From contig NC_044279.2 in the NCBI RefSeq assembly GCF_004027225.2, forward strand, positions 46,400,744 to 46,464,743: DNA of 64,000 bases. Direction: 5' to 3'. The notes under the pieces are model-generated. The model saw nothing but the letters and a program-made list of their open reading frames with translations, did no database searches and was not told the origin of the DNA. The DNA comes from Strigops habroptila. Lineage: Eukaryota; Chordata; Aves; Psittaciformes; Psittacidae. Within the stretch, counting starts at the first letter, position 1, and each line of letters opens with the position of its first letter. The position numbers and the translations under genes were made by a program. This document shows positions 22,062-34,730 of the stretch, piece after piece.

Positions 22062-24139
22062 TTGTTCTTGGTTTGGTTTGTTGGTTTTGGTTGTTTGGGT
22101 TTTTTTCTACGCAACTTCCTTTACATTAGCTCCCGATATTGGTTATCACTACATAAAATATAGCATTTAAAAAAGTCAGTAATTATAAGATTTAAATGTT
22201 CCCCATTCTACCCCATTGTAGGAACAATGAGTTAACTAGTTAAACTTAAATTCACTTGGCCTCTTCACCATTATTGAAGACTTCCAGACATTTCTCAACT
22301 GTTTTTTGAACTATCATCTTTCTCCTAGGGTTTATCAGCTGTAAATGACACCTCTCAGCAGGGAGACAGCCTGTCCCTCTGGGAAGCAGGTTTAGTACCA
22401 GACTTTGAGTGATCTTTAGTTATTCCATCCTTCCCTTCCCAAAACTCCCCCCTGCGCAGCTGTAATAGTGTATTATGGTATCCCAGTAATTCTGGTACCT
22501 TATGTTCTCAGGTTCAGATGTGTTCACAAAGCTCCTTAAAACCAAGAGGACGGAAGCACATGTTACTTTATTTGCAAGCTGAGCTACATGACAGTTCCCA
22601 GTCATGCTGAATTATTTTTTGCCTTCTTCACAGGTGCTACAATTCCAGCAGCTCAGTATCCTTTATTCATTTTGGGCTGCTAGCAATAAACTGGAATCTG
22701 TACCAGCCCACAAAATTCCTGAATTATAAAGTGCCAGGTGATAAGTATAAAGCAAAGGATGGACTGTGATTACCGAGAAAAAAAGGGTGGCATTCCTCTT
22801 TCTATAAGTTACTGGAACAGTGTTTCTCAAATTGTAGGGCTTACAAAGTTAGTCTGTTCCATGCTGCTTCTCCTTACCTGTGAGTGTTTTGAAGACTCCC
22901 AAATGCTTGTAAGGAAGCAAAGTATTCCCTTGGCGCAGACATGTAATTAGCTGTAATGACTGCAGTTATAAAGCTGACGGGTATAGTTTTTATGCTGATT
23001 ATTTTTTCTCATTAGCATGAATAGATTTTATTTTTAGAATTAAGATTATTGTAACTCCCAGTAATTTAATGCAATTACGAGTTGGCATTGTCTTTTTAAG
23101 GTTGAGAATAACTGATCTGCGATAGGGAAGAGCAATCTATTGCATTAAGTTGTTGTGCACTGTGAAGACAATGATAAATGGTGCCTCAGAAAATACCTTT
23201 CAGGCATCGTGTCTCAGCAGGCTGTTGTTTCAGCAGCTGTGGAGTTCTTTTCTCAGGCACTGAGTTAAGGTAATGTATGTCCAAACATTAATCATGTGTA
23301 TGGAGGAACACTTTAAGATTGTATCTCAAGGTTCATGCAGGCTGCATGGTCACTGTAGGAAAGGACGTAGTAAAAGTACGAGTAGAATTCAAGGACACGT
23401 AGAAAATCTTGGTACCCTTTGTGCATGTATGTTGCAATGCACTCATAAATTACACTGATCACTAAAAGGTGATTTAGTAATAACTGAGGTCATACGATAT
23501 ATATGCACAAGGGGCAAATGTAATATAATAGCCCACCTAGAATTGTGTCATATCTAAATAAGGACTTTTTACTGGGTGTTAAACCTACTTCAAAGTAAAA
23601 CCGAGAGCCCCATCTTTAACTGTTGGGATTACACTGTGGAAGCAGCTGTGTTAGCAGCAGGGCTGTTCAGACCGCGGGAGAGGCCTTTGGCCCTTGGGCT
23701 GGGGGACGCGAGCAGGCGCTGGTGCGCCGTGGGCACTAGAGGGGAGTGTGAGATACGCTTTGCCGCCATGGTGTCGGTTATTCATCCACCCACAGGCAGG
23801 GGAAGAATGTAGCCTCAGGGCACAAAGGTTTAATTATAGGCTGTCTTGCAGTTGTAGAACCATTATACCTTATGCCCCTGGCGCCTTTCCCACCTGTGAT
23901 TCTACCTTTTTCCTCTTACATCAAAATGGTTATGAAAATACATGCTAAGACTGTAAAGTAACTTGTGGAGTAGTGCTGGGTTTTTTGGATTCGTTGATAT
24001 TTTCTTATCAGCATCCCATTAAAATCTGTTTGCCCACAGCAGCAAGAAAATGGAAAAGGATATCAAGTAGGTACATATAGGTTTGAAATGCAAGTATGAT
24101 TTGGTATATGATGTTACTTACAGTCTAAGAAACTCGTAG
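22062..24139. other. intergenic, with a small GC/CpG-rich patch
   Basis: Mostly AT-rich DNA with no recognised gene. A patch at about 23660-23800 is clearly richer in GC and CpG than its surroundings and contains an ideal Kozak ATG (gccgccATGG near 23768) opening only 14 codons. No splice-linked coding exon was found. Confidence 0.55.
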
Positions 24140-25185
24140 TCTAAGAAACATCCCAGGGTCCTGAGTGTAGTTGCTAAGCCTTTCTCCATCATATTTGAAA
24201 AGTTGTGCCAGTCAGGTGAAGTCCCCAGTGACTGGAGAAAAGGGAATAGTGCATCCAGATCCTGGGAACTGCTGACCAGTCAGCCTCACCTCTGTGCCCA
24301 GTAAGATCATGGAGCAGACCCACCTGGAAGTTATGTTGAAGCATATGGAAGATGAGGTGATTAGAGACAGCCAACATGCTTTACCAAGAGTAAATCATGC
24401 CTGACTGATCTAGTGGCCTTATATGATGGAGTGACTGCACCATTGGACAAGGGAAGACTAACTGATATCATCTATCTGAATTTCTGTAAAGCTTTTAATA
24501 AGGTCGCCCAAACCAGTCTTGCCTCTATATTGGAGTGATATGGACCTGATGGATGGACTATTAGATGGATAAGGAATTGGATGGATGGCTACATCCAGAG
24601 AGTTACAGTCTTTGTGTCCAAATTTAAACCAGTAATGAGTGGTGTTCCTCAAGGGTCTGTTTTGGGATCGGTACTATTTAATAGCTTCATTAATGACATA
24701 GTGGGATTGAGTGCACCTTCAGCAAGTTTGTGGATGACACCAAGATGAGTGATGCAATTGATATGATAGAGGGAAAGGATGTCACCCCGGGAACCTTGAC
24801 AGGATTGAGGAATGGGTCCATGCAAACCTCATGAAGTTCAACAAAGCCAAGTGCAAGGTCCTGCACCTGGGTGAGGGCAATCCTCAGTAATCTCAGTGAA
24901 TTGAGAGCAGCCCTGCAGAGAAGGATTTGGGGATACTGGTGGATGGAAAGCTGGACATAAGCTGTCAGTGTGCACTTGCAGCCCAGAAATCCAACTGTAT
25001 CTTGGGCTGCATAAAACGTAACGTGGCCAGCAGGTCAAGGGAGGTTATCCTGTCCCTCTGCTCTGGTGAGACCCCACCTGAAATACTGCATCCAGCTCTG
25101 GGGTCCCTAGTACAAGAAAGACATGGACCTGTTAGAGCAGGGGCAGAGGATGGCCACAAAAATGATCAGAGGGCTGTTGTAGCTG
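24140..25185 (+). mobile_element. CR1 LINE reverse-transcriptase fragment, about 1 kb
   Basis: This is a degraded plus-oriented piece of CR1 ORF2. Recognisable pieces include sequence for a TGEVP-DW segment, [33 protein letters not shown], an FVDDTK active-site variant, FNKAKCKVLHLG, and VASRSREVILSLCS. Stops and frameshifts break it throughout. Both the 5' end and the final 3' tail are missing. It is a dead copy. Confidence 0.9.
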
Positions 25186-27338
25186 ATTGATAGATATTTG
25201 AGATTTTTCCTTGCTCAGTGTACAGATTGCATTTGTACTGAAGGATAAATAAGAGAACTTAAAGTGCCTGAAGGGAAACCTGTGTAAAACCAGCATAATT
25301 TAAAACCAGCACTTCAAAACAAATAACCATCCGGATTAGAAGCCGACAGTGACAATTATTCTGCCAAAAAACTTGTCTTAAAGTCATTAGAATTTGTATA
25401 AATGTAGGTGTATTATCCAAAGGCTTTTTTCCTTTTAATTAGATGCTTTTGTGTAAAAGATACGTATCTTTCTAATGACTGCAGGGATTAAATTCCTTAA
25501 TGTTTCTCGCTAAGTACCCAAACAGCTCAGTAGAAATACTGAGGTAGTAATATGCAGTTGAAGCACACACTGAGCTGAATGTAAACCTCTCTTAGCGTTA
25601 CCTTCAATGTCAGGCTATAACTCATACTCTCTGCAGTCTGTGTGCATTATTTGAATCTGACAGTGTTTGCAGCCATGCATTGTTTTCTGATAATGGGCCT
25701 GGTTTGACTATGGAATTTTTCACTATGGTGTTTTACAGCAGTGGCATTACTACCTGGCTGGATACCCACGTGCAGTTCCAAATGTAGCGAACATATTTCT
25801 CTTTCTTCTTTGAATGGTTTAATGGATGATCAACACCAGCAATGTTTGCTGCTTGCCAGTAACATGGGTGTGTTGGTAAATATATTTTTATTTCAGTGCA
25901 CTGGCATCTAGCTTTTCTAAAAATGAGTAGAGCGGTTGTTTTCTGAATAGATATGTGGCACGATGGTTCTTTACCATTGTATAAATACCTGAGAAACTGT
26001 CGTGTTACCAAATTCAGTGTGTTGGAATCAAGTTATTTCAAATATTTCTTGTTTGGTAATGTGTGTTTAAAATCAAGGACTATTCATGTGTCTTACCAGG
26101 TTCATGACAGTTAGAAGAAATTTGGAAGAATTTAATAAAATGTGACAAAGGTTTGAACAAATTTATTAATGCTTCAGCAGATGCCATATAGAATCATGTT
26201 TATAGAATATCTTCCATTTATTACTGCTTAACAAGAGCATCATCTAGTATAATGTGGATATTAACTGCAAGAGTGTCTTGATGAAAACTGATGTACAGTG
26301 AGCTGTTGTATGGAGATGCCTAGCTTAGTGTTTAGGTTATGTCTCACAAGGCAACACTTCACCTAAAGAATCTGGTATGGAGAATGAAGTAGGGAATGGA
26401 ATGAACAGGATCAAGAGAAACTAAAATAAGAAATTTAGCTAGAAAACATGAGCTCTTGATATTGGAGCTCAATTAGTTTTAAGGGAAAATTTAGCTTTTA
26501 TTGAAGTCCAAACTCCCTGAAACCTAATTCTGGCTTAGCAGTCATATTTATGAATAAAAGGTGGCAGTAAATCTGTTTGCTGGATGTTAACGAGGAACTT
26601 GGTATTTGCACATAGCAGAATTAATACTGGTAGGTATTTTATAAGTTCATGTGGTTTGTTTTAAGCCAGACTACATTAAAACTCTATGGGCGAGGTTTTC
26701 AACCATTAAACTAAGGCATAGAGAATGTAAAGCATGATAAAACCTTAATACATCATGCATGACTCAGCTTTTCAAAGGAGAACTACTACATGCATTACCT
26801 TTAATCAGAAAATGTAGAGAAGCACCTGGTTTTACCATTTACAATAGATCCACATATTTCAGGAACACAAAAAGCTGTTAGAAACACTCAGAAAAATATA
26901 CAGATTTTCCTTTGACAATAGATAGACAAACAGGGCTTGAGACAGAAACACCGCTGAAGACCAAAGACGAGAATGTGGGTTTTTTTCTATCCTTGAAGGA
27001 GCAAAGCAGGAAGGGATGCACATGTGACTATGAGGCTTTGGGGAACTTGTCAGATTGAATGAAAAATTACAAGAAGTGCATATTACAGCAAAAATAATCA
27101 GATACATTGATATGGTGCTTCTTATTCAGAGATTGTGAAGTATTTTTCTAGTTCTGTTAGTTGTTCTACACGGAAGAAGTTGCTTGCTTTCGCGTTTCTG
27201 TAGAAGAATACACAGTGGTGAAGGCTATTGGAAGACTGCTGCTGAAAATGTGTGCTCCAAAGCAACTAATTTTATGGCAGATTATAGCAAAATCAGAAAC
27301 AGAGTTATTGTCTGACTCCCAATTCTGATTTCTCTCTT
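25186..27338. other. intergenic, no recognised feature
   Basis: AT-rich unique-looking sequence. No CR1 tail, RNA gene or coding exon was recognised on either strand. Confidence 0.55.
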
Positions 27339-27431
27339 TGTTGGAGGCAAAATATTGAATTCATGCTAAAACGATCACAAAGCAGCCTGTTAGGAGATGA
27401 CAGCACCTAACACACTTTGTGCACTGTTTGC
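27339..27431. repeat. direct repeat copy A, about 90 bp
   Basis: This copy matches 29308-29398 at about 84% by eye (roughly 14 differences in 90, mostly transitions). It includes tggaggcaaaatatt and gcagcctgtt. The repeat family was not recognised. Confidence 0.85.
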
Positions 27432-29307
27432 CGGAGGGGGAACATGGTATCCAGAGAGATGGAGAAGGAAGCAGAAGAGTGCACTCAATGGAGAAGGGAT
27501 GATCTTCAACTGCACAGCCTGGTGCACATAACATATTTTATCTGTGGTGTCAGTTTCTTCTGCTAAGTGCTTGCTGAAGGCCACGGTATGACCCATCAGG
27601 GACTTCAGGTGCTTAGCATAGGGCTGCACTATATGCATTTGTTTAGCAGTGTCAAATACTAGTTTTGCTGCTTCACAGCACCCATGCATCCTCTATAAAG
27701 GATCCTTGACTCCATATCTCGTGACTGGACCGGAGACGACTTGGGCATTGAGTTAGAAATGCCATTGCTCTCTTCTCTGCTGCCCCTTTGTGGCATGTAT
27801 CTAAGGACTAAACCACTGGCTTATTCTACGAGGGCTGAACTAGATTTTCGTCAGTACACTTAAAAGAACTACAAGAACTCGATTCCACTCTTCCCTGAGA
27901 TTAGTTTCCAGAAGGATAGGAGTACAGCAAAGTGCCTCTGACCAGCAGTGGCAGCTGTTTCAGATTCAGGATTGTTGCAGAGGAGACTGGGTCACATCAG
28001 AAAGATTACATTTTTACCACTTCATAGGCAACCCTAAATGCTGATTGATCTATGTTTGTCATTGCTGTACCAGAGCAGGGCAGGGACTCCTTTGTCTGGA
28101 GAAGGAAGGCCTGCATCCGTGCATTTATTTCTTTTATGTTCTGTTGCAGCACTGGCTGCTTGGGCAGGAAGAGCTTTTCAGCATGACAGTTGGCAAAACC
28201 CACAACATGACAGGGTACCACAGATGCTTCCTGCTGCTACCATTTAGATTTCCTCTTGAATATTACTTGTGTGGCTAATGCACACAGAAGGATGAAGTGG
28301 GTACTAATAGTTTCAGACTCTCAGAATTTTTATCATTAAATTCTTTGTTGTTTGCATGCCTGCATCAAGTATAAAAGCTGCCACCATAAATGAGACAGTT
28401 GGGCACTGGTCTCATTCAAAGAGTTACTGGTGTAGTTACACCTTGTCAGATGCTGCTTATGAAATGATAAAAATGTAACCAATGGGCCCTATTCTGCTGG
28501 TGGGGCATGCAAGTATAGAGGGTCATTTTGGGGATAGAAAGTCCAAACTGCAAGTATCTTCCCCACACCTTCTATTTTTAAACTTCCTGTTCTGCAAGGC
28601 AGCTGTATAAATGCCTAGCTGGATGTGTGTCAGCTTGCGCTATGATTTCTCACAGGGGCTGTAATATGAAATGTTATGCTGATCTCAGCATAATGTTTCA
28701 GAGAGGGATGACTTCTGAATGTGAACAACCCATTTACTGTACAGTGGAGAGAAGCAGAAGGCAGCATCTGCTTAATATCACAAAATGAGCAGGGAAGAAT
28801 GCCCCTGTTTTTCTTGTTAAAACAAGTTTGTGAGAACACTGCTCAAGTTTCCTGTAGCATTTTGCTGTATAGCAGAACATTACTTGCTTTTATCATTTTG
28901 CACACTTTCAATAGCAAGGCTGCTGCATATGGACATGCTATACCCAGAATCTCCATCACAATCCAGTTGGGATTCCACAGGACGTTTTAGTCGCAGTCGG
29001 CATACAGGTACTATGGTCCCAGCTGTGGGGAGGGTCAACAGGGCCTCATAGCAGTCAAGCTATGCAGCATATCAGTGTCACTGTACTGATGTACTACAGA
29101 AAAGAAAGCAGAAGTCGAAGCGCCTTCCCTTTCAAAGTGAGAAGGGATACCTGGGCACTGCAGCTTTTGCAGATGCGATAGCAGGAATCGCACAGGAGGC
29201 GTGCTCTGATGGCTTCTGCCCACTCAGAACTAACCCAGGCAGTCTGCCTTCAGTATGCTGTGAGGCTGCAACCTAACCAGTATTTTCTCACCACACAATC
29301 TCTCTCT
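27432..29307. other. intergenic between the two 90-bp direct repeats
   Basis: This 1.9-kb segment is bounded by the direct repeat copies. Apart from the doubtful transposase-like frame at 28006-28221 it shows minus-strand frames (27390-27689 and 29035-29223) with no recognisable domain. It could be one decayed mobile element, but no terminal signature confirms that. Confidence 0.4.
28006..28221 (-). pseudogene. possible degraded hAT-type transposase fragment
   Basis: A 71-codon minus-strand frame ends SAFRVAYEVVKM. This resembles the (A)SYxVAYxIAK stretch of hAT/ZBED-like transposases, preceded by a segment with KQPVLQQ and FLLQTKESLPCSGTA. No zinc-finger pairs or catalytic residues can be seen. 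It may be a chance frame; the call rests on one weak motif. Confidence 0.25.
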
Positions 29308-29398
29308 GATGGAGGCAAAATATTAAATTCGTGCTGAAATGATCACAAGGCAGCCTGTTCAGAGATGATAGCACCCAACATACTCTGTGCACTTCTTG
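29308..29398. repeat. direct repeat copy B, about 90 bp
   Basis: Second copy of the repeat at 27339-27431, in the same orientation, 1.9 kb away. Similarity fades on both sides. Confidence 0.85.
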
Positions 29399-30644
29399 CT
29401 CTTTATTTTGCACTAATTCTTACTTAGAAATTGTATGCTGGCAACTTTCACTCTAATTTAAGAGAATTCATCCTCAACTGGACTTTTATTTTGAAGAACA
29501 CAGCCTGCTGTTAGTATAAACAGCTTGTTCTTGCACCCAACGAGCAGACAGGGTGTGCTTTGGATTTCCCAGCTGTTGTCAGAAAAGGGTCTCATATGCT
29601 TGCCACAAGAGCTGTCTTCATCACTCCTGTGGTAAGGAAGTTTTCCTGCCATAGTATTGAATATGACTGTGAAACTTCTGTCTTCACCAAAAGCACATGA
29701 ACAGTTGCAGACAGGCACATTTTACTGTGATATGCCGCTCAATTATGTTAGCCACATTAAATTTTGTTATTTTAAATAAAAAGCACTAGATTAAGTTTCT
29801 TTCGTCAGTTTACTTCAACTATCTGATATTCTAGCCTTGTTGCACTCCCTTCAACCTATCACCACTGAAGTTAAATCGTACAATGATCCATAGTGGTTGT
29901 CCAATTTCGGTATTCAGATTCACAGCACAGATCATAGCAGATCCTCTTCCAAACCAAAACAAGATGATGATTGAAATGCTCAAGTAAAAGTATGAGCTGA
30001 CAGAGAGCATAGTTCATAGCACTCTTGACATTAGTGCCTTGAGCTGCAGGAGCCTGCTTTTAAATACACGCTTTTCAACTTGTGTATTCCTTGGTTTTGC
30101 TCCTCTCACTCCTATCCTCTTATCCTGCTTTGCTTCCTTTGAAGCTTTTAGCAATCTCCTCACTGCTCATGTTTTTCTTTCCACTCTCCCCTTTCAACTC
30201 CCAGTTAACTTCCTTCACCCACAGTATTTTAGCTGTTGCTTTCTCCACCTATAGTTATTGGGGAGCTATGAAAGGAGCACCATTGAATTACGCTGAAAGG
30301 AGCACCACTGAATTACGCTGTCCAGAGAACAGCCCTTGCAGCTGACAGCATCCAAGAAGCATTGGCTTGCAGCAGCAGTTCACTTAAAGTGGTTCTGGTG
30401 GTTCACCACGCTGTCTGTCGCAGCAGCTGGTGAGATGGCACAACTGATGGGACACAGGAGCAGAGCAGGTAAGCTGAGCCAGCATCATGGACTACAGCCT
30501 TGCTGTGTGTAAGGCTCAGTTGCAACCTGACCGCATCCCCCTGCGAACAGGCACAGCAGTTTGCTCAGAACAGGTACGGTTTTGCTGAACAACAGATGAG
30601 GCTGCCTATACAGATGTTTAACAGGTTGCAACTCGACCATGACT
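29399..30644. other. intergenic, with a 25-bp tandem duplication
   Basis: No gene recognised. An 86-codon minus-strand frame at 29458-29718 has no known domain. The only clear structure is the duplication at 30270-30319. Confidence 0.5.
30270..30319. repeat. 25-bp tandem duplication
   Basis: Two adjacent 25-bp units, gaaaggagcaccattgaatt plus acgct, differ by one base (T versus C). The low divergence suggests a recent event. Confidence 0.92.
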
Positions 30645-30710
30645 GGGGGTTGGAACTAGATGATCTTAGGGTCCTTTCCAACCCTAACTATTCTATGATT
30701 GTATGATTTC
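30645..30710 (+). mobile_element. CR1 LINE 3' tail, very short
   Basis: The sequence ggttggaactagatgatctt, then ggtcctttccaaccctaact and attctatgattgtatgat, is the standard CR1 3' terminus. Only about 65 bp remains, which fits the usual severe 5' truncation. Confidence 0.88.
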
Positions 30711-32839
30711 CACTGGGGTTGCAAAAGAGATGCCCAGCCTCAGGAGATGCTCCTTGACAAGTGTTGAAGCTCATTCAAAAGCTTGGAAATGGTGGAGTAT
30801 CAGCAGCAACGAGCATTAACAGAGAAATAACACTCCTCCCTCAAATTCCCTTCTTTGAAATGGCTAGGCCCTTTTATTTCATATCATTACTCTTCACCCT
30901 AGAAAAGCAAACCTCTTGAGCTGTATAATTTTGTTAGGGTGATTAAATGTATTTCTCCAGGAAGTTTCCTCAAAGGCCTGATTTCTGAGTTACAGTACAA
31001 CCAACCATCAAGCCTTGCAAGACTGAAGCAAGGCAAGAAAGCCACAGGACCACTTGTATTTGGCAATATCCCAAACGTAGTCAGTTTGGAAATAACTATC
31101 TACAGCTTAACTGTTGAACTGAGAATCAATCCAAGTGCAATGTTTCAAACGGGGTTCAAGCAGGACTGTGTTTCAGCACCTCAGGCTTTTTGACAATGAT
31201 TATCAGAGATCAAGCATGACTTCAGAAAACAGACACTGAGGGGTCTATTGGTTGTGCTGGTTGACTTCGGGGACAGTAATGAAGAAAGCTGGTGTAAAGT
31301 AATATTCTCAAGTGGTATTTTATCAGCTCACACTCCTCATGCAGTGATCAAAAAGCCTGTAGCACTTCTTCATTTAAACATATAAAGTGCTGATGATGTT
31401 AATTGGTATCAAGCTGACCCATGAACATTTGGTTGATATTCAGACTTGGACTCTTTGTGGCTCTTTTGAAAAAGAATAAAGTCAGTGAGATGTAAAACTG
31501 TAATAATTGTATTTAAGTATTGACATGCCTGCAAAATGGCTGGGGACCCCTGCTATCCCAAACTCCTTAAAAATGGCAGTTCAGAATACATTTAACCTCC
31601 TGCTGCAAAGTTCATCTTCTGTTGAAACATTAATACATTTCAAATGAAACATGCTGCAATATACTGGCCCTACAGAAGAAAATTCAAGTTATTTCTGCAC
31701 CTTCAGGATAGAGAGCCAGAATGCAGCCTATAAAGATTTAGTGGTATAGGCAACTCGCCCACATCTTCTATGCATACTTGTTTAAATCTGGTTTTGTTTC
31801 AAAAGCAATATGTTATTTATAACAAAAAGAAGGCCATGACAACTCTTTTGCAGAAACCCAGCTATTTTTTTCGATAGTTAGAATGTCAAATTTCTATTTG
31901 AATCATCTCACGTTACTTAACATTTGGTCAGCCAGTCAGCTAGTTTTACTACACAGCTCATATGTGGACTATTTGACACTGGCTTTTTCCTATTACATCC
32001 TTTTTAAGACCAGAATCACAGTTTTGTAATGTCAGGCTTCCTACATTAGCATTTGAAGTTTTATATGCAATTATCTGAGAACCAGTAAAAAGAGACTCCA
32101 AACCTGATATAACAGTAAGTTCTCCAAGTCTGACAAAGTATTTCTGTAGCTCAAGGCAAAAGAGGGAACATTTGTATGTAACAGCAGAACTGATATTGAA
32201 TATAATTTAATTTCACTAATACTTTGCTCAATTAGATAAAAGCCTGTAACACCAGTACTCTATGAACTCAGGTAAAGAGAAAAATCAGCTTCTCAATTCC
32301 ATTTAAATTACAGGCTTCTATGACTGAAAATACATATTTTGGTGCTCTTTATTCTTGACCAGTAAGAATAATAATAAAGGTTTCATTAACTTTATATGCC
32401 TGCAAGAGAACTTTCTTTCTTTTTAAACTGATCTTAAACATATAAAACCAGGAGCAAAACCCACAGTAGCTTTGAGAAAAAGGAGCAGGTTCTTGCAAGA
32501 GAGTCCTAAATAGGAAGAAGGGCAGTGAAACCACACAAATCTGTAAGCAAGTCAGCTCTTCATTTTCCTTATAAATAGCTACGATTTGTATTCTCCATAC
32601 ACCTGAAAGATTTGAAAGAGTCAGAAAGCAGAGTGAGAAATCCTCTTCTTCCTTGAGGAGCAGCTGCTTTCCACAGCTCTGCAGCACAGCTTTCTGGAGA
32701 TCACGTTAAAATCTGTGGGCTTTCCTGTGAATCACAGCCCTGAAATGGCTAAGCATGTCTGGCTTGTAGTATAAACCACAAATATTAGAAGGCATAAGCG
32801 AAGTTCAACAGATAGACACCCACTGAAGGAAGTTTAAAA
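30711..32839. other. intergenic, no recognised feature
   Basis: AT-rich sequence with no recognised coding exon, RNA gene or repeat family. Confidence 0.55.
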
Positions 32840-32915
32840 GCAGGATCACAGGGTAACTCAGGTTGGAAGGGGCCTTGGGAAGTAATCTAACGCAAACTCC
32901 TATTCAAAACAGCAG
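32840..32915 (-). mobile_element. CR1 LINE 3' tail, minus orientation, degraded
   Basis: ggatcacagggtaactcagg, then ttggaaggggccttgggaag and ctaacgcaaactcc, matches a diverged CR1 end read backwards. Only about 75 bp is recognisable. Confidence 0.7.
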
Positions 32916-34419
32916 AACTTCATGGAACATCATTCCTCTAATGCCTGCAAAGATAAAAAGGCTGTGAATTTTCCTCACTGAAGAGTTGTTTGCTGCTAAA
33001 TAGTCTCCCATCTCCACAAAAGAATAACCGAATAAGCTGCTATTTTGAACACTGGAATACTGATTTAACCCAATATCCCTCTTCACAGCTCAGAATATCT
33101 TCCCAGACAGCTGTCTGCAGAACGACATTGCACGGTGATGGGATAAGCTCAGGAAGGAGGGGAAGGGGCAGGGATTAGAAGCCACACAAAATCTCTTCAC
33201 TGAACAGTAACAACTAAGCTCTCCTGCAGGTTTCTCTCTGAACAGGAGATGAGAAAAGCTCAAATCCAGTTTATGCTTCAATAACCTTTACTAAGATTCA
33301 CTGGGAGTTAAAAATAAATGAATAAAAAAGCCAAGGTATCTGAAGTTTCTACAAGGAGCTTTTAATTCATGACCAGCAACTTAATTCCTGACCACGTCTG
33401 AAACTTAAAAATATCACCACTGAAGACTTCAAGATTAGATATTAGTGTAAGTTTAGCTCACTAGAGAACACCTCTGTAAAAACAAGTAACATTATTTGCA
33501 CCAAACTTCATGTTGCTCACAAAGGACAAACGAGGAATAGCTGCTAGAAGAAGAGAAAAAGCATGCTTATATTTACTAAAAGATGCTTCTACAGAGGAAT
33601 GGGAACTGCACATTTTCTTCAGTGCACATGTGCTACCCCCTATCTTCTGCATCTAATGGCCCTGTCTTTCCAAAAGAGATCAAAGCCACTGGTGACATTT
33701 TAGACAACCTGAGTCCCTCTCTTGTAGGAAGTGCTCTGGGATACTTAAGAGGCCAGCAAGCAGGGATATCATCTTGCATGCAGTAACTTAAAGCCTGAAA
33801 GTTGTAGTATTTTAATTAAAAAAAAAAAAAAAAAGGCAAGGAAGAATTGCTTCTGCTTAATCATATCATTTTAGGAGTACTTTTTAAGTGGTAGCATCTT
33901 TCAGTGCTGTTGTCTAGAGCAACTCACAGGGGAGCTCTTTTGATAAGAATGTATGGAAAGACCTAGCTTTGAAAAATATACATTTTTAAGGTAGAGGGAC
34001 AATTTTTCTTCCCCATTAGAAAAACAATAGTATGAGTTTCATTGCAAAGTTTTGAATCCCGAAAGAGCTATCACCAGAATTGCTTAGCTGGTTACTTAGC
34101 ACACCAGGATTCCAGAAGGCCCATCCTGTCTTTACAAAACATAGCTATTGTTGATGCCTCCTTAAGACATTAATTTTTGACTTTCCAGTCCGTCGTCATT
34201 CAAAAAGGTTTACTATAGCAGAAGTGACCCAAGCTCTGCTATCACAGTAAGCCCTATAGCAGGCAAATATCAGCAAGCCCAAAAGTTCTTTCTTGCTTTG
34301 GCTCAGGTTTGATCACTCCAGGGACTTTTTTCTTTGTCGAATTCTATCTGTGTGGAAAAATAATATCCATGAAGCTAATGGGGAAACCCTATAGAGCTAT
34401 ATACCTCCTGCTCAGGAAT
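32916..34419. other. intergenic, no recognised feature
   Basis: Sequence between two CR1 remnants, with a 17-nt A run near 33819-33835. No gene was recognised. Confidence 0.55.
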
Positions 34420-34730
34420 TTCAGGATCACAGAATGGCCAAGGTTGGCAGGGATCTCTGGAGATCATCTAGTACAAATCCCTGCTCAAAGCAGAGTTAGC
34501 TATAGCGCGGTGCTTAGGGCTGTGTCTAGTTGGGTTTTGAGTGTCTCCAAGAATGGAGGCTCCATAACCTCTCTGGGCAACCTGGTCCAGCATATGACCA
34601 TCAGCACAGTACAAAAGGCATTTTCTTGTGTCCAGGCAGAATTTCACATGTAGCTTGTGCCTGTTGCCTTCTGTGCTGTCAATGGGCACCACTGAGGAAA
34701 GTCTGGCTCCCTCCTTTGATTCTACCCATC
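34420..34730 (-). mobile_element. CR1 LINE 3' fragment, about 310 bp
   Basis: This minus-oriented CR1 begins aggatcacagaatggccaag and carries the antisense landmarks tggagatcatctagtaca, gaatggaggctccataacct and ggcaacctggtccag, with the reverse-transcriptase end near gcagaatttcacatgtagc. The frame is broken. Confidence 0.88.

Noticed and set aside
27390..27689. 99-codon minus-strand frame, considered as a small gene
   Set aside because: Part of its 3' end is the 90-bp direct repeat, and no domain, promoter or splice context supports it.
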